Counted from the stretch's first letter, positions 51,895 through 60,442 are shown. The stretch is DNA of 64,000 nt from Streptomyces sp. TLI_053 (GCF_900105395.1 NZ_LT629775.1:5602001-5666000), one strand, 5' to 3'. The notes: generated from the sequence alone by a model not told the origin. Numbers and translations: made by a program.

Positions 51895-52584
51895 ATGTCC
51901 CAGTACGACGATGTCTGGCTGGTGATCCCGGCCTACAACGAAGGCCAGGTGATCGCTGACGTTGTGGAGGGAGCGCGCAAGACGTTCCCGAACATCGTTG
52001 TGGTCGACGACGGCAGCGCCGACGACTCGGCCAAGCACATTATGAGCACCGGCGCGCACCTGGTGCGGCACCCGGTCAACCTCGGCCAGGGCGCCGCACT
52101 GCAGACCGGGCTGGCCTACGCCCTGGCCCAGCAGGGCGCCAAGTACTTCGCCACCTTCGACGCGGACGGCCAGCACCAGACCGCCGACGTCGAGAAGATG
52201 GTCGCGCTGCTGCGCACCGGCGAGGCCGACGTGGTCCTCGGCTCGCGCTTCATCGAGCAGAACGGCCAGGTGCCGTGGATCAAGCGCGTGGTCCTGCGGA
52301 CCGCCGCGACGGTCAGCCCCACCGCCCGCAAGCTCAAGCTGACCGACTCGCACAACGGCCTGCGAGTGCTCAACCGTGAGGCGGCCGGCCGGCTGCGGAT
52401 CACCATGAACGGCATGGCCCACGCCTCGGAGATCGTCAGCTTCCTGGCGGGCGCCGACCTGCGCGTCGCCGAGCTCCCGGTCGACATCCTCTACACCGAC
52501 TACTCACGCGCCAAGGGTCAGTCCCTGATCAACGGCGTCAACATCATCTTCGACATCTCGCTTCGGGAGCGTGGCCGCCGATGA
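51895..52584 (+). CDS. GT2 family glycosyltransferase
   Basis: I choose ATG 51895 (229 residues) because GGAG sits 6 nt upstream and the protein then opens in the family manner (VWLVIPAYNEGQVIADVVEG). ATG 51820, overlapping the flippase stop, would add 25 odd residues. Catalytic motifs: VVVDDGSADDS (~37–47) and the DxD-like TFDADGQHQ (~89–97). A C-terminal PVDILYTDYSRAKGQSLING is typical of enzymes paired with DUF2304 proteins, and the next gene encodes one, overlapping by ATGA. Confidence 0.9.
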   Translation: MSQYDDVWLVIPAYNEGQVIADVVEGARKTFPNIVVVDDGSADDSAKHIMSTGAHLVRHPVNLGQGAALQTGLAYALAQQGAKYFATFDADGQHQTADVEKMVALLRTGEADVVLGSRFIEQNGQVPWIKRVVLRTAATVSPTARKLKLTDSHNGLRVLNREAAGRLRITMNGMAHASEIVSFLAGADLRVAELPVDILYTDYSRAKGQSLINGVNIIFDISLRERGRR

Positions 52585-52979
52585 ACTACTTCTGGATCCA
52601 GTTGGTCCTGATCGCTGGCGCGGTCATCCTCGCGTTCATGTTCATCCGGCGCTGGGACGCCGCGAACACCCGCGCCTGGAAGCGCATCGCGTTCTCGGTC
52701 TTCGTGGTCGCGAACATCTACGCGATCCTGCGCCCCAGCGACGTCACCTGGTTCGCCCACAAGATGGGCGTCGGCCGCGGCACCGACCTGGTGCTGTACG
52801 TGATGGTCCTGGCCATGGGCTTCCTGACCCTGAACACCTTCCTGCGCTTCCGCTCGCTGGAGAAGAAGCTCACCGACCTCGCCCGGACCGTGGCCATCAA
52901 CGAGGGTGCCCGGCTGAACGAGGAGCGCTTCGACCTGGACCTCCCGGTCTCCGCCCCGGTGAACAGCAGCGGAGCCTGA
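52581..52979 (+). CDS. DUF2304 small membrane protein
   Basis: The product has 132 residues from ATG 52581. Three hydrophobic helices (~4–22, ~35–50, ~68–88) are joined by a short RPSDVTWFAHKMGVGRGTDL loop that is the DUF2304 hallmark. A charged helix and polar tail follow (~90–132). DUF2304 genes nearly always follow a GT2 gene like the one here and are thought to anchor or assist it at the membrane. Coupled by ATGA. Confidence 0.9.
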   Translation: MNYFWIQLVLIAGAVILAFMFIRRWDAANTRAWKRIAFSVFVVANIYAILRPSDVTWFAHKMGVGRGTDLVLYVMVLAMGFLTLNTFLRFRSLEKKLTDLARTVAINEGARLNEERFDLDLPVSAPVNSSGA

Positions 52980-52984
52980 CCTCC

Positions 52985-53893
52985 ATGGCCACCTTCGAGT
53001 TCATGCTGCCGTACTACGGCGACGTGGCCCTGATGCAGGCCGCGGTGCGCAGCATCCTCACCCAGAGCGACCCGGACTTCCGGCTGACCGTCGTCGACGA
53101 CGGCAAGGAGCCCGAGGTCCCGGGCTGGTTCGCCGGGCTCGGCGACGACCGGGTGCGCTACCTGCGCAACGAGCAGAACCTCGGCATCACCAAGAACTTC
53201 CAGAAGTGCGTGGAGCTCTCCACCGCCGACCATGTGGTCATCATGGGCTGCGACGACCTGCTGCACCCGCACTACCTGGAGACCGTCCGGGCGATCCTCA
53301 AGGACAACCCCGACCTGGGCATGGTGCAGCCGGGCGTCGAGGTGATCGACGGCGCCGGCGTGGTCACCAGTGGCCTGGCCGACAACGTCAAGGACAAGCT
53401 GTACTCGCCGAGCGTCAAGGGCCGCCGTCTGATGGGCGGCGAGGAGCTGGCGGCCAGCGTGCTGCGCGGCAACTGGCTGTACTTCCCGTCGATCTGCTGG
53501 CGCGGCGAGGTGCTGCGGCAGGTCAACTTCCGCGACGAGTACTCGGTCATCCAGGACCTGGCGCTGGTCGTGGACCTGCTGGAGCGCGGCGAGACGATGA
53601 TGGTGGACAACACCACCGTCGTCTTCCAGTACCGCCGGCACGCGGTGAGCGAGTCCTCCGTGCAGGCGTTCTCGGGCACCCGCTTCGCCGAGGCGGAGAA
53701 GTACTTCAACGCGGTGGCGGAGCGGATGGACGCCCGCGGCTGGCCGAAGGCCGCCCGGGCGGCCCGGTTCCGCAGCGCCTCGCGTCTGCACGCGCTGACG
53801 ATGCTGCCGGGCGCGCTGCGCCGAGGGAAGAGCGGCGGCGCCAAGGTGCTCGTCCGGCACGCCCTGACCTCCGGGCAGCGGCACGACGCCTGA
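52985..53893 (+). CDS. GT2 family glycosyltransferase (WcaA-like)
   Basis: The product has 302 residues from ATG 52985, five nucleotides after the DUF2304 stop. The N-terminal GT-A fold has FEFMLPYYGDVALMQAAVRS, a shortened VVDDGKEPEVPGW nucleotide-binding loop, NLGITKNFQKCV, and the metal site VIMGCDDLLHPHYLE (~82–96). No membrane helix, so it is probably a peripheral enzyme at the inner face. A C-terminal arginine-rich helix may bind membrane. Last gene of the rfbB–rfbD–flippase–GT2 unit; a 22-bp hairpin follows. Confidence 0.9.
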   Translation: MATFEFMLPYYGDVALMQAAVRSILTQSDPDFRLTVVDDGKEPEVPGWFAGLGDDRVRYLRNEQNLGITKNFQKCVELSTADHVVIMGCDDLLHPHYLETVRAILKDNPDLGMVQPGVEVIDGAGVVTSGLADNVKDKLYSPSVKGRRLMGGEELAASVLRGNWLYFPSICWRGEVLRQVNFRDEYSVIQDLALVVDLLERGETMMVDNTTVVFQYRRHAVSESSVQAFSGTRFAEAEKYFNAVAERMDARGWPKAARAARFRSASRLHALTMLPGALRRGKSGGAKVLVRHALTSGQRHDA

Positions 53894-53922
53894 GGCGTCC
53901 CCGCGCCGGTGACGGCGAACAG

Positions 53923-53972
53923 AACGGCCGTGGGGCCGGTGGACCTTCCGGTCCACCGGCCCCACGGCCGTT
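53923..53972. terminator. 22-bp perfect hairpin between convergent genes
   Basis: The arms 53923–53944 and 53951–53972 are exactly complementary, around CTTCCG. It serves as a terminator for both the GT2 gene (plus) and the AftA-like gene (minus), which ends 15 bp away. Confidence 0.88.
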
Positions 53973-53987
53973 CCCGGGGCTTGCGGG

Positions 53988-55697
53988 TCAGTGCCGCCAG
54001 GTCGGGAAGGGGCCGAGGTTCCGGCAGGTCAGCAGCCCCTCGTCCACCTCGGGCAGCCCGACCGTGGCCGGGTCGCCGGGCTGCTTGCAGGTGCCGCCCG
54101 GCGCGTAGGCGGAGCAGTGGCCGCTGTAGTCGGCGGTGACCTGGGCGGTCCAGGCGAGGATGCCGGTGCCGCCGTCCTGCTTCGGCATGAACTTGTCGGC
54201 GGTGGCCGAGCCGGCCATGCCGAACAGCAGGCCCAGCGCGCAGAGCGTGCCGACGGCCACCGCGCGCGGGCCGGGGCGCCGGGAGAGCCGCACCACACCG
54301 AGGGCGGCGCCGGTGTCGGCACCGCGACGGGCCACCAGGAAGCAGGCGAGGCCGGTGAGCAGCAGCAGGCAGTGGAGCAGCTGCGCGCTCGTCCGCGGGT
54401 AGAGCATGACCGCCTGGTCGCTCTCCATGTGGGAGGCGTACCAGTAGCGCATCAGCAGGGCGCTGGCGGCGCAGGCGGCGGGGACGAGCACCGAGGTCCG
54501 GTCGATGCCGAGGGTCAGGGCGATCCCCAGCCCCACCAGCAGCACGATCGTGAACAGGCCCACGCCGCCGAGTTCGCCGGGCAGCGGCCAGGTGCTCAGC
54601 CCGTCCGACCCGGGCAGGTCGTCGCGCCACATGGCGAAGTAGGTGGGCTCGGTGAAGGTGTCGAAGTAGCAGTAGCGGTCGACCGTCCCGCCGGCCGAGG
54701 AGAGCAGCCGGGACAGGCTGAGCCCGGCCACCGCGAGGAAGCCGAGAGCGGCGGCGCCGAGCGTGTACCCGGCCGTGACCAGGGCGCCGTTGCCGGCGGT
54801 CCGCCGGAGCCGGACCAGCAGCACGGCGGTGAGGACCACGGCTCCCGCGGCGGACCAGACGAACCAGCCCGAGTAGACGATGAACATCAGCCCGAGCAGC
54901 AGTCCGAGGATGCCGCCGGTGACGGCGGCCTTCCGGCGCGGCAGCCGGGGCGCGCGCTGGACGGTCTGGAGCAGCTTGGCCAGCACCGGTACGAAGGCCA
55001 CCAGCACGATGTTGGTGTAGGGCTTGTACGGCTGCATCATCGGCAGCGCCGCGGTGACGCCGATGCCCAGCGCCCACAGCGGGGGCAGCAGCAGCCGCCA
55101 GGCCAGGTAGGCGGCGGGTCCGAGCAGGGCGGTGAACAGCAGGCCGACCAGCTTGAGGGCGTGCGCGGTCTGGCCGTCGGTGAGGTACTCGGCGGTCCAG
55201 GCGATCAGGTGCGGGTAGACCGGGGGGTAGCCGCCGTCGAGCGACTTGCCCTCCATCAGGGCGTTGGCCCAGGCCTGGAGGTTCCCGGCGTCGCCGTTCT
55301 GGCCGCCCAGCGGCCAGTTGGTGTCCCGCAGCGCGAGCGACACCCCGGCGGCCGTGACGCCGGAGGCGAGGCCGGAGACCGCGGCGGCGGCGAAGCGGAC
55401 CGGGGCGAGCGGCCGGCGCCGCATGAGGACGGCACAGGCCACCAGGACGACGCCGAGCAGCAGCAGCAGCCGGAACTGGAGCGCGGCCAGTCCGCTGACC
55501 TGGCCTATTCGCATCATCGGGTTCAGGTCGACGGTCGACGCGGCCGCCGTCATGAGCAGCGCCGCGAAGACGGCGGTCAGGCCCTCCGCGACCAGGGAGA
55601 CGGCCGGTCTGCCGGGGACGCCCCGGGCACCGCGGCGGCCTTGCGTCGCCGGCGGCTGTCTGGTCAGGTCGGGGGCGGCTGTCGGTGCGCTCGTCAC
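53988..55697 (-). CDS. AftA-like arabinofuranosyltransferase (GT-C), first of two
   Basis: I choose GTG 55697 (569 residues), with GAAGGA about 11 nt upstream; sequence before it reads as a long basic, proline-rich shadow. The first 40 residues are polar. About eleven to thirteen membrane helices follow, then a soluble C-terminal tail (~515–569) with several cysteines. Blocks shared with the divergent neighbour: RIGQVSGL (~63–70), WPLGGQNGD (~128–136), GGYPPVYPHLIAW and MLYPRTSAQ. Asp136 in the first outer loop is a likely catalytic acid for a GT-C enzyme. I connect it to AftA-type galactan arabinofuranosyltransferases of mycobacteria from memory of their N-terminal domain. Confidence 0.72.
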   Translation of the reverse strand: MTSAPTAAPDLTRQPPATQGRRGARGVPGRPAVSLVAEGLTAVFAALLMTAAASTVDLNPMMRIGQVSGLAALQFRLLLLLGVVLVACAVLMRRRPLAPVRFAAAAVSGLASGVTAAGVSLALRDTNWPLGGQNGDAGNLQAWANALMEGKSLDGGYPPVYPHLIAWTAEYLTDGQTAHALKLVGLLFTALLGPAAYLAWRLLLPPLWALGIGVTAALPMMQPYKPYTNIVLVAFVPVLAKLLQTVQRAPRLPRRKAAVTGGILGLLLGLMFIVYSGWFVWSAAGAVVLTAVLLVRLRRTAGNGALVTAGYTLGAAALGFLAVAGLSLSRLLSSAGGTVDRYCYFDTFTEPTYFAMWRDDLPGSDGLSTWPLPGELGGVGLFTIVLLVGLGIALTLGIDRTSVLVPAACAASALLMRYWYASHMESDQAVMLYPRTSAQLLHCLLLLTGLACFLVARRGADTGAALGVVRLSRRPGPRAVAVGTLCALGLLFGMAGSATADKFMPKQDGGTGILAWTAQVTADYSGHCSAYAPGGTCKQPGDPATVGLPEVDEGLLTCRNLGPFPTWRH

Positions 55698-56217
55698 TGT
55701 CCGAGAGTCCTTCAGGAGTGGTGATCGGGGTGCGGGGCCGACGGTGGACCACCGGGTGGGCCGGCCGGCGGTGTGCCGGGGCCGCGGGGCCGTGGGGCCG
55801 AGCCTCGATTCTGCCAGGCGCACGGGAGCCGTTCGAACGCCACCTGTGTAGACCACCGTGACGGGAAAAGAGTTGCGCCCGGTGGATGAACACTCGGCCG
55901 CGCCGGGCGTTCGACTGCCCGAAGGGGTCGACCCGGCGGCGGGACGCAACGCGGCCGGACGGTCAGTGCGTTACCCCGTTGGACACATTGGCCTGGCCCA
56001 GGACCGCGTGGCAGACTTCCCGGTGCGATCCGGAGGGTCGGGCGGACCGAAGCGCTCACGCGCCGCGAACGGACCGCACGACCCCGCGAGCGGTGCGCCG
56101 GACGGGCGGAGGAGCCTCCCGGGCCCTGGCCGACGGCCCCGTCCACCGCACGGGAGCCACGAGGTGCTCCTCCGAGTTCCGGCGGCCCCGCGCGGCCGCC
56201 CGACGGAATGGACTGAG
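55698..56217. promoter_or_regulatory. Divergent control region of the two AftA-like genes
   Basis: A 520-bp gap. For the minus-strand gene, TTCGAA (55836–55831) and CAGAAT (55813–55808) are 17 bp apart. For the plus-strand gene, TTGGCC (55988–55993) and CAGACT (56012–56017) are 18 bp apart. Both are moderate matches. The stretch 55858–56217 is open in the frame of the downstream gene but reads as basic/proline shadow, so I do not count it as coding. Confidence 0.35.
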
Positions 56218-58032
56218 ATGACGAACCTGGCCCCCGAAGCGGTCGACAGCGCCGCGAGCACCGATCGCGACGGCGGACCGCCGCCGGAGACGGGCGGGAG
56301 AGCGGGCCGTGCGGCCCTGCTCGAGCGGCGCTCGGTGCAGATCGCCGCCGAGGTCGTCGTCAGCGTCGCCGCCGCGCTCCTCCTCACCCTGCTGTGCACG
56401 CGCATCTCCGTGAACCCGCTGAACCGGATCGGCCAGGTCAGCGGACTGGCGAAGATCCAGCTGTACGCGGCCTTCCTCGGTCTGCCGCTGCTCGCGGTGC
56501 TGCTCTACACCGCCTACCGGGGCGCGGCCCTGCGGCACCGGCTGGTCCAGCGGCTGGTCTGCGGGGCGATCGCGGGCCTGGCGACCGGTGTGGTGGCAGG
56601 GGGAGTGGTGGTCGCGCTGCGCGGTACCCCGTGGCCGCTCGGCGGCCAGGAGGGCGACCCGAGCCAGCTGATCCACATGGCCACGTCGATCCTCGACGAC
56701 AAGGGGCTGCCCGGCGTCTACCCGCCGCTGTTCCCCGGGCTGATCGCGCTCTGGGCGAAGCTCAACTACGGCGGGATCGGCGGCGAGGGCTACGCCCTGC
56801 ACGACCTGCAGATCTTCTTCACCGCCCTGGCCGGGCCGATGAGCTACCTGGCCTGGCGCCTCATGCTGCGGCCGTTCTGGGCGCTGGCCGTCGCGGTGCC
56901 CTCGGTGCTGGTCTTCCTCGACCCGATCCGGCCGTACAGCCACGTCACGATGATCATCCTGGTGCCGCTGCTGGGCGCCTGCCTGCGCGAGCTGCGCCGG
57001 GCCGGCGAGCTGTCCGTCCGCTCGGTGCTGCTGCGCGGCGCGGGCTTCGGCGTGGTCTTCGGTGTGCTCTTCCTCTACTACTCGGGCTGGTACCTCTGGT
57101 CGGCGCCGGGCATCTTCGTGCTGACCCTGTTCCTGTTCCCCTGGCGCGGCGGCGCCCGCGCCGTCCGGCGGACGCTGCTGTTCGTGGGCACCACGGTGGG
57201 TCTGGCGGGTGCCATCGGCTCGCCGCTGCTCTACCAGATCGCCAAGGAAGGGGCGACGACCCCGGACCGGTACGCCTACATCGTCAACTACGTCGACCCG
57301 GCCTATGTGCTCGGCTGGCTGTCGGACCGCTCCGGCCAGGAGACCTACCACACCTGGCCGCAGGCGGGCGAGATGGCCGGCCAGACCGGCTTCGCGCTGC
57401 TGCTGCTCACCGCGGTCGGCATCGGCATCGGGGTCGGGCTGCGCAGCCTGGTGGTCCGGGTGGCGGCGGCGGTGCTCGTCGGCGCCTGGCTGATGCGCTT
57501 CTACTACGCCTCGCAGATGGCCCACGACCAGATGGTCCAGCTCTACCCGCGGACGACCTGGATCATCATGTACTGCCTGATCATCCTGGCGGTGACCGGT
57601 CTGATGGCCGCCACCGACCGGGGCCGGGGCTGGGTCGAGCGGTCGTTCCGCGCGGTCGGCCGCACCGATCAGGCGGGCCCGGTCGTCCCGCTCCGCGGCA
57701 CCAGGCAGCTCGCCGCCGGACTGGTCTGCGCCCTGGCGCTGTTCGCCACCATGGGCGCGTCCTGGTCGGTGGACCGCTACATGCCGCAGAACGAGAAGAC
57801 CAACACGATGGGCATCGACGCCTGGCGGGCGCACAACATCAAGAAGCAGGACGGCAGTTGCCCGAAGTTCGCGCCGGTGAAGTCGGAGACGCCGCAGCGC
57901 GCCTGCGCCGACCCGATCGTCAAGGACTGGGAGCCGGAGCCGGACAAGAAGACGCTGCACTGCGCCGGGGTGTCGACCGAGGACTGGCCCGTGGTCTGCG
58001 GCAGGATCGCTCCCTGGGTGACCCAGAAGTAG
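56218..58032 (+). CDS. AftA-like arabinofuranosyltransferase (GT-C), second of two
   Basis: The product has 604 residues from ATG 56218. It is a paralogue of the divergent gene, with the same order of blocks: NRIGQVSGLAKIQ (~69–81), WPLGGQEGD (~139–147), GVYPPLFPGLIALW, FGVLFLYYSGWYLWSAPG and QLYPRTTWI. About twelve helices are followed by an outside C-terminal tail (~525–604) with four or five cysteines (DGSCPKFAPV, RACADP, LHCAG, VVCGR), perhaps disulphide-linked. Asp147 is the candidate catalytic residue. It would add a sugar from a polyprenyl-phosphate donor to a growing envelope glycan on the outer face. A terminator separates it from rpsJ. Confidence 0.74.
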   Translation: MTNLAPEAVDSAASTDRDGGPPPETGGRAGRAALLERRSVQIAAEVVVSVAAALLLTLLCTRISVNPLNRIGQVSGLAKIQLYAAFLGLPLLAVLLYTAYRGAALRHRLVQRLVCGAIAGLATGVVAGGVVVALRGTPWPLGGQEGDPSQLIHMATSILDDKGLPGVYPPLFPGLIALWAKLNYGGIGGEGYALHDLQIFFTALAGPMSYLAWRLMLRPFWALAVAVPSVLVFLDPIRPYSHVTMIILVPLLGACLRELRRAGELSVRSVLLRGAGFGVVFGVLFLYYSGWYLWSAPGIFVLTLFLFPWRGGARAVRRTLLFVGTTVGLAGAIGSPLLYQIAKEGATTPDRYAYIVNYVDPAYVLGWLSDRSGQETYHTWPQAGEMAGQTGFALLLLTAVGIGIGVGLRSLVVRVAAAVLVGAWLMRFYYASQMAHDQMVQLYPRTTWIIMYCLIILAVTGLMAATDRGRGWVERSFRAVGRTDQAGPVVPLRGTRQLAAGLVCALALFATMGASWSVDRYMPQNEKTNTMGIDAWRAHNIKKQDGSCPKFAPVKSETPQRACADPIVKDWEPEPDKKTLHCAGVSTEDWPVVCGRIAPWVTQK

Positions 58033-58059
58033 TCCGCCCCTGAGGGCGCGCCCCCGACC

Positions 58060-58089
58060 GGGGCCGGTGAGGGCTGCCTCACCGGCCCC
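58060..58089 (+). terminator. Terminator after the AftA-like gene
   Basis: A perfect 13-bp stem (GGGGCCGGTGAGG, 58060–58072, with 58077–58089) and GCTG loop, 28 bp past the stop; no U-tract. Confidence 0.78.
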
Positions 58090-58091
58090 GA

Positions 58092-58321
58092 TTGGCTTTC
58101 CGGCTCCCACCTGTGGCAGTATGTCCAAGTTGCTCGGTTGAGTGCCGATGCTGCGCGCCTCCCGCCGGGAGGACCGGAAGCGAGTCCCATCTACTCGTCG
58201 TTCCCGTGATGGCCGTCAAGCGTGTGTGTTACGCCACGGCAGCTGCGGGGCGAAAGTACGGGAATCTTCCGGGAAGCGTGTGCGGGGTATCAGCCCGGCT
58301 CCCCCCCACCCCGAAAGTTTG
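58092..58321 (+). promoter_or_regulatory. S10 operon promoter/leader region
   Basis: A weak −35/−10 pair is possible (TTGGCT 58092–58097, CAGTAT 58117–58122, 19 bp apart) just after the upstream terminator. The leader then contains a 6-bp hairpin CCTCCC–GCC–GGGAGG (58158–58172). I see no open reading frame that looks real. The leader leads to the attenuator-like hairpin at 58322. Confidence 0.35.
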
Positions 58322-58349
58322 AAACCGACGATTCATTCGCCGGTTTTTT
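58322..58349 (+). terminator. U-tract hairpin in the rpsJ leader (attenuator candidate)
   Basis: AAACCGACGA (58322–58331) pairs with TCGCCGGTTT (58337–58346) with one A·C mismatch, around TTCAT. It ends in six T residues (58344–58349). It lies only 83 bp upstream of rpsJ, after any plausible promoter, so it would act inside the leader as an attenuator, not at an operon end. Confidence 0.6.
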
Positions 58350-58432
58350 GCAAGCGCGAAGGCGACACGCCCGAGCGCGGGGGTCGGAGGAGGAGTCGTG
58401 CGGCGACTTGACAGAAGGACTACAAGGTAGCC

Positions 58433-58741
58433 ATGGCGGGACAGAAGATCCGCATCCGGCTCAAGGCCTACGACCACGAGGTCATCGACTCCTCGGCGAA
58501 GAAGATCGTCGAGACGGTGATCCGTACTGGTGCGCAGGTCGCGGGCCCGGTGCCGCTGCCCACTGAGAAGAACGTTTACTGCGTCATCCGCTCGCCGCAC
58601 AAGTACAAGGACTCGCGCGAGCACTTCGAGATGCGCACTCACAAGCGTCTGATCGACATCCTCGACCCCACGCCGAAGACGGTTGACTCGCTCATGCGTC
58701 TCGACCTGCCGGCTGGCGTCGACATCGAGATCAAGCTCTGA
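58433..58741 (+). CDS. rpsJ: 30S ribosomal protein S10
   Basis: First gene of the S10 operon. S10 is part of the 30S head and, with NusB, of antitermination complexes. The product has 102 residues from ATG 58433 behind GAAGGACTACAAGGTAG. It begins MAGQKIRIRLKAYDHEVIDS and has the RSPHKYKDSREHFEMRTHKR loop (~47–66) that reaches into the head. The genes from here to rplN run head to tail with short gaps or overlaps. Confidence 0.97.
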   Translation: MAGQKIRIRLKAYDHEVIDSSAKKIVETVIRTGAQVAGPVPLPTEKNVYCVIRSPHKYKDSREHFEMRTHKRLIDILDPTPKTVDSLMRLDLPAGVDIEIKL

Positions 58742-58755
58742 GAGGCGCACCGAAG

Positions 58756-59403
58756 ATGGCTAAGCAGATTAAGGGCATCCTGGGCGAGAAGCTCGGCATG
58801 ACCCAGGTCTGGGACGAGAACAACCGGGTCGTTCCGGTGACCGTCGTCAAGGCTGGGCCCAATGTCGTGACCCAGGTCCACACCGCCGACAGCCCGGCCG
58901 GCTACGACGCCGTCCAGATCGGCTTCGGCGAGATCGACCCCCGCAAGGTGAACAAGCCCCTCGCGGGCCACTTCGCCAAGGCCGGTGTCACCCCGCGCCG
59001 CCACCTGGTCGAGCTCCGTACCGCGGACGCGTCCGAGTACACCCTGGGCCAGGAGATCACCGCCGAGCTGTTCGAGGCGGGTGTCAAGGTCGACGTGACC
59101 GGCACCTCCAAGGGCAAGGGCTTCGCCGGTGTCATGAAGCGCCACAACTTCCGGGGTCTCGGCGCCGGTCACGGCGTGCAGCGCAAGCACCGTTCGCCCG
59201 GTTCCATCGGTGGCTGCGCCACCCCGGGCCGCGTGTTCAAGGGCCTGAAGATGGCCGGCCGGATGGGTCACGAGCGTGTGACCACCCAGAACCTGACCGT
59301 GCACGCGGTTGACGCGGAGAAGGGTCTGCTCCTCATCAAGGGTGCGATCCCGGGCCCGAACGGCGGCCTCGTCCTCGTCCGCACCGCGGCGAAGGGGCTG
59401 TGA
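58756..59403 (+). CDS. rplC: 50S ribosomal protein L3
   Basis: L3 binds early near the peptidyl-transferase centre. The product has 215 residues from ATG 58756, 14 bp after rpsJ. It opens KQIKGILGEKLGMTQVW and carries the signature around FAGVMKRHNFRGLGAGHG then KHRSPGSIGGCATPGRVFKG (~123–160), the loop that approaches the catalytic centre. It ends at the start of rplD. Confidence 0.97.
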   Translation: MAKQIKGILGEKLGMTQVWDENNRVVPVTVVKAGPNVVTQVHTADSPAGYDAVQIGFGEIDPRKVNKPLAGHFAKAGVTPRRHLVELRTADASEYTLGQEITAELFEAGVKVDVTGTSKGKGFAGVMKRHNFRGLGAGHGVQRKHRSPGSIGGCATPGRVFKGLKMAGRMGHERVTTQNLTVHAVDAEKGLLLIKGAIPGPNGGLVLVRTAAKGL

Positions 59404-59408
59404 AGGAT

Positions 59409-60086
59409 ATGAGCACCATTGACATCCTGTCGCCCTCGGGTGACAAGACCGGCAGCCTCGAGCTGCCGGCCGAGATCTTCGACGCGAAGGTCAGCGTTCC
59501 GCTGATGCACCAGGTCGTCGTGGCGCAGCTCGCTGCGGCCCGTCAGGGCACCCACAAGACCAAGACTCGTGGCGAGGTCCGCGGTGGCGGCAAGAAGCCG
59601 TACCGCCAGAAGGGCACCGGCCGCGCCCGTCAGGGCTCGACCCGTGCGCCGCAGTTCGCCGGCGGTGGCGTTGTGCACGGTCCCGTGCCGCGCGACTACT
59701 CGCAGCGGACCCCGAAGAAGATGATCGCCGCCGCTCTGCGCGGTGCGCTCACCGACCGGGCCCGCCACAACCGCATCCACGTCGTCACCGACGTGGTCGC
59801 GGCCGAGGTGCCGTCGACCAAGGCCGCCAAGGGTCTGTTCGGCAAGATCACCGAGCGCAAGAACATCCTCCTCGTCGTCGAGCGTGCCGACGAGCTGGGT
59901 CTGAAGAGCGCCCGCAACCTGCCGCACGTGCACATCCTGGACGCCGGTCAGCTGAACACCTACGACGTGCTCGTCTCCGACGATGTGGTCTTCACCCAGG
60001 CCGCCTTCGAGCGTTTCGTGGCGGGTCCCGCCGCGTCCGCCAAGGCCGTTGCTGCTGAGGGCGAGCTCGAAGGGAGCGCCGCCTGA
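59409..60086 (+). CDS. rplD: 50S ribosomal protein L4
   Basis: L4 lines the exit tunnel and in some bacteria represses the S10 operon. I choose ATG 59409 (225 residues), which gives the usual MSTIDILSPSGDK opening. GTG 59400, overlapping the rplC stop, would add MKD. The tunnel loop is recognisable as GGGKKPYRQKGTGRARQGS (~61–79), with Lys/Arg as in macrolide-sensitive strains. It ends in TGA sharing its last base with the rplW start. Confidence 0.95.
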   Translation: MSTIDILSPSGDKTGSLELPAEIFDAKVSVPLMHQVVVAQLAAARQGTHKTKTRGEVRGGGKKPYRQKGTGRARQGSTRAPQFAGGGVVHGPVPRDYSQRTPKKMIAAALRGALTDRARHNRIHVVTDVVAAEVPSTKAAKGLFGKITERKNILLVVERADELGLKSARNLPHVHILDAGQLNTYDVLVSDDVVFTQAAFERFVAGPAASAKAVAAEGELEGSAA

Positions 60087-60406
60087 TGGCTGCAGAGATC
60101 ACGAGCAAGACGTTCACGGACCCCCGTGATGTCCTGGTGAAGCCGGTTATCTCGGAGAAGAGCTACTCGCTCCTCGACGAGAACAAGTACACGTTCGTCG
60201 TGTCGCCCGGTGCCAACAAGACCCAGATCAAGCAGGCCGTCGAGGCGGTCTTCTCGGTCAAGGTCGAGTCCGTCAACACGCTCAACCGTCAGGGCAAGCG
60301 CAAGCGCTCCAAGACGGGTTTTGGCAAGCGCAAGGACACCAAGCGCGCCATTGTGACGCTGGCTGAGGGCAACCGCATCGACATCTTCGGTGGTCCGACC
60401 TCCTGA
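60086..60406 (+). CDS. rplW: 50S ribosomal protein L23
   Basis: L23 sits at the tunnel exit and docks trigger factor and SRP. The product has 106 residues from ATG 60086, overlapping rplD by one base. It contains PRDVLVKPVISEKSYSL (~13–29), the ANKTQIKQAVEAVFSVKV block and a basic rRNA-binding loop RQGKRKRSKTGFGKRKDTKR (~68–87). Confidence 0.97.
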   Translation: MAAEITSKTFTDPRDVLVKPVISEKSYSLLDENKYTFVVSPGANKTQIKQAVEAVFSVKVESVNTLNRQGKRKRSKTGFGKRKDTKRAIVTLAEGNRIDIFGGPTS

Positions 60407-60442
60407 CGGAGGCCGTGATCGTCGATCAAGACGAGGACGAAA

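Noticed and set aside
55858..56217. 120-codon N-terminal extension of the second AftA-like protein
   Set aside because: The translation is basic, proline-rich and unlike a signal or domain; ATG 56218 gives a start in line with the paralogue.
58408..58430. TTGACA at 58408–58413 as an rpsJ promoter −35
   Set aside because: A −10 at 17 bp would fall on the rpsJ start codon and the sequence there does not match.
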